A DNA stretch of 64,000 nucleotides, from contig OY730170.1 in the NCBI GenBank assembly GCA_963422465.1, positions 4,564,379-4,628,378 of the forward strand. Direction: 5' to 3'. Origin of the DNA: Lichina pygmaea (lineage: Eukaryota; Ascomycota; Lichinomycetes; Lichinales; Lichinaceae). A model generated the notes under the pieces. That model did no database searches and was not told where the DNA came from. It saw only the letters and a list, made by a program, of their open reading frames with translations. Below are positions 63,455 through 64,000 of the stretch, piece after piece (the first letter of the stretch is position 1; each line of letters begins with the position of its first letter). The position numbers and the translations under genes were made by a program.

Positions 63455-64000
63455 CGCATCCTTTCGTACTCGTATTCTCGTGGTCTATTCTCTCCTTGTC
63501 CGTCCATCTTCCTCCATCTCTTCCTCTCCCGCTCTCCCGCTCTCCCACCATCCTTCATCCACCATGATCAACCATCCCTCTGCCATCGTCCCTCCACTTT
63601 CACGTCGATGACCTCAAGTCCAGGCCATTCTCACGACGCCATGTATCCACCCTTCCCGAACCGTTCTCTTTCCGTACCCTTCCCCTTCCGTCCCACCGCT
63701 CTTCGCGGCCGTCGAATGTCTCTTTCCACGTGCCCTATGGCTTCCTTCCTTCCTTCCTTTCTTCCATCTCACCGAGCCGTTCAAGATGACGAATGAACAG
63801 CGTAGGCGGCGGGGATCTACTCGTCTTCCGTTCTAGTATGGGAACAGAAACGGGCAATGACCCCCTCCCACCCTCGGAGACTAAGAAGGAGTATATAGCG
63901 GTCTTACTACGCTGGTTCTAGACTCGTGCTGGACTCGTGTTCTTCGAAGCCGATCCTCATGGGGTCCAGAAACTATTACCGTACGTTGTGTGGGTGGTAC
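63455..64000. other. 3' flank of the MINDY gene
   Basis: CT-rich on the + strand for about 330 bp after the stop, probably 3' UTR. The last 200 bp show no recognisable gene; a GTATATAG sequence near 63890 could be a TATA-like element of a gene to the right (weak). Confidence 0.45.

Overview
The window looks like nuclear DNA of a filamentous ascomycete (Pezizomycotina, probably a sordariomycete). Three things point there: short GT-AG introns of mostly 50-150 nt in nearly every gene; the fungal protein types present (an RRM/R3H Pin4-Cip family protein, Hda1 with an Arb2-like tail, a MATH-USP-MORN-RING protein); and intergenic DNA full of GTAC/TACGTA palindromes. Species cannot be read from the sequence. 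Except for the first partial gene, every multi-exon model below was checked for reading phase across its splice sites, and the predicted proteins agree with the lengths usual for their families.

Layout, left to right: the 3' end of an unknown gene (1-0.7 kb); FG nucleoporin Nup57/Nup54 (1.9-3.5 kb, -); complex I NDUFA8-type subunit (4.0-4.9, +); Rab11/Ypt3 GTPase (5.5-6.4, -); a protein resembling the C-terminal part of Chp1-type heterochromatin proteins (7.2-9.2, +); mitochondrial ATP synthase beta (10.2-12.3, -); a tRNA gene with a long internal insertion (12.7-12.8, -); glycogen branching enzyme (13.2-15.7, -) divergent from mitochondrial ClpX (16.5-18.4, +); a 4-kb gene-poor stretch with a decayed Helitron piece; cytochrome c oxidase subunit 5 (22.4-23.2, -) divergent from GAPDH (23.8-25.2, +); a possible tiny spliced gene divergent from the class II deacetylase HDA1 (27.5-30.7, +); a 3-kb empty stretch; the MATH/pseudo-USP/MORN/RING protein (33.7-38.7, +); a 6-kb repeat-rich stretch; the Pin4/Cip RNA-binding protein (44.9-47.0, +); histone H2A.Z (48.4-49.2, -) divergent from heat-shock factor (50.9-53.8, +); RFC3 (55.0-56.7, -) divergent from ARPC3 (56.9-57.8, +), which converges on TRM6 (57.9-59.8, -); and a MINDY-type deubiquitinase (60.2-63.5, +).

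There is no biosynthetic cluster, CRISPR array or operon. It is a housekeeping block with three loose themes: mitochondrial energy metabolism (complex I, COX5, ATP2, ClpX, with GAPDH and glycogen branching nearby), chromatin and transcription (HDA1, H2A.Z, HSF, Chp1-like protein), and ubiquitin signalling (a MATH protein with a USP fold that lacks all three catalytic residues and carries a RING finger, plus an apparently active MINDY protease with a prenylation box). The most unusual items are the pseudo-USP/RING fusion, the polyglycine tail on H2A.Z, the odd tRNA gene, several micro-exons of 6-20 nt, and the dispersed TACGTA palindromes.
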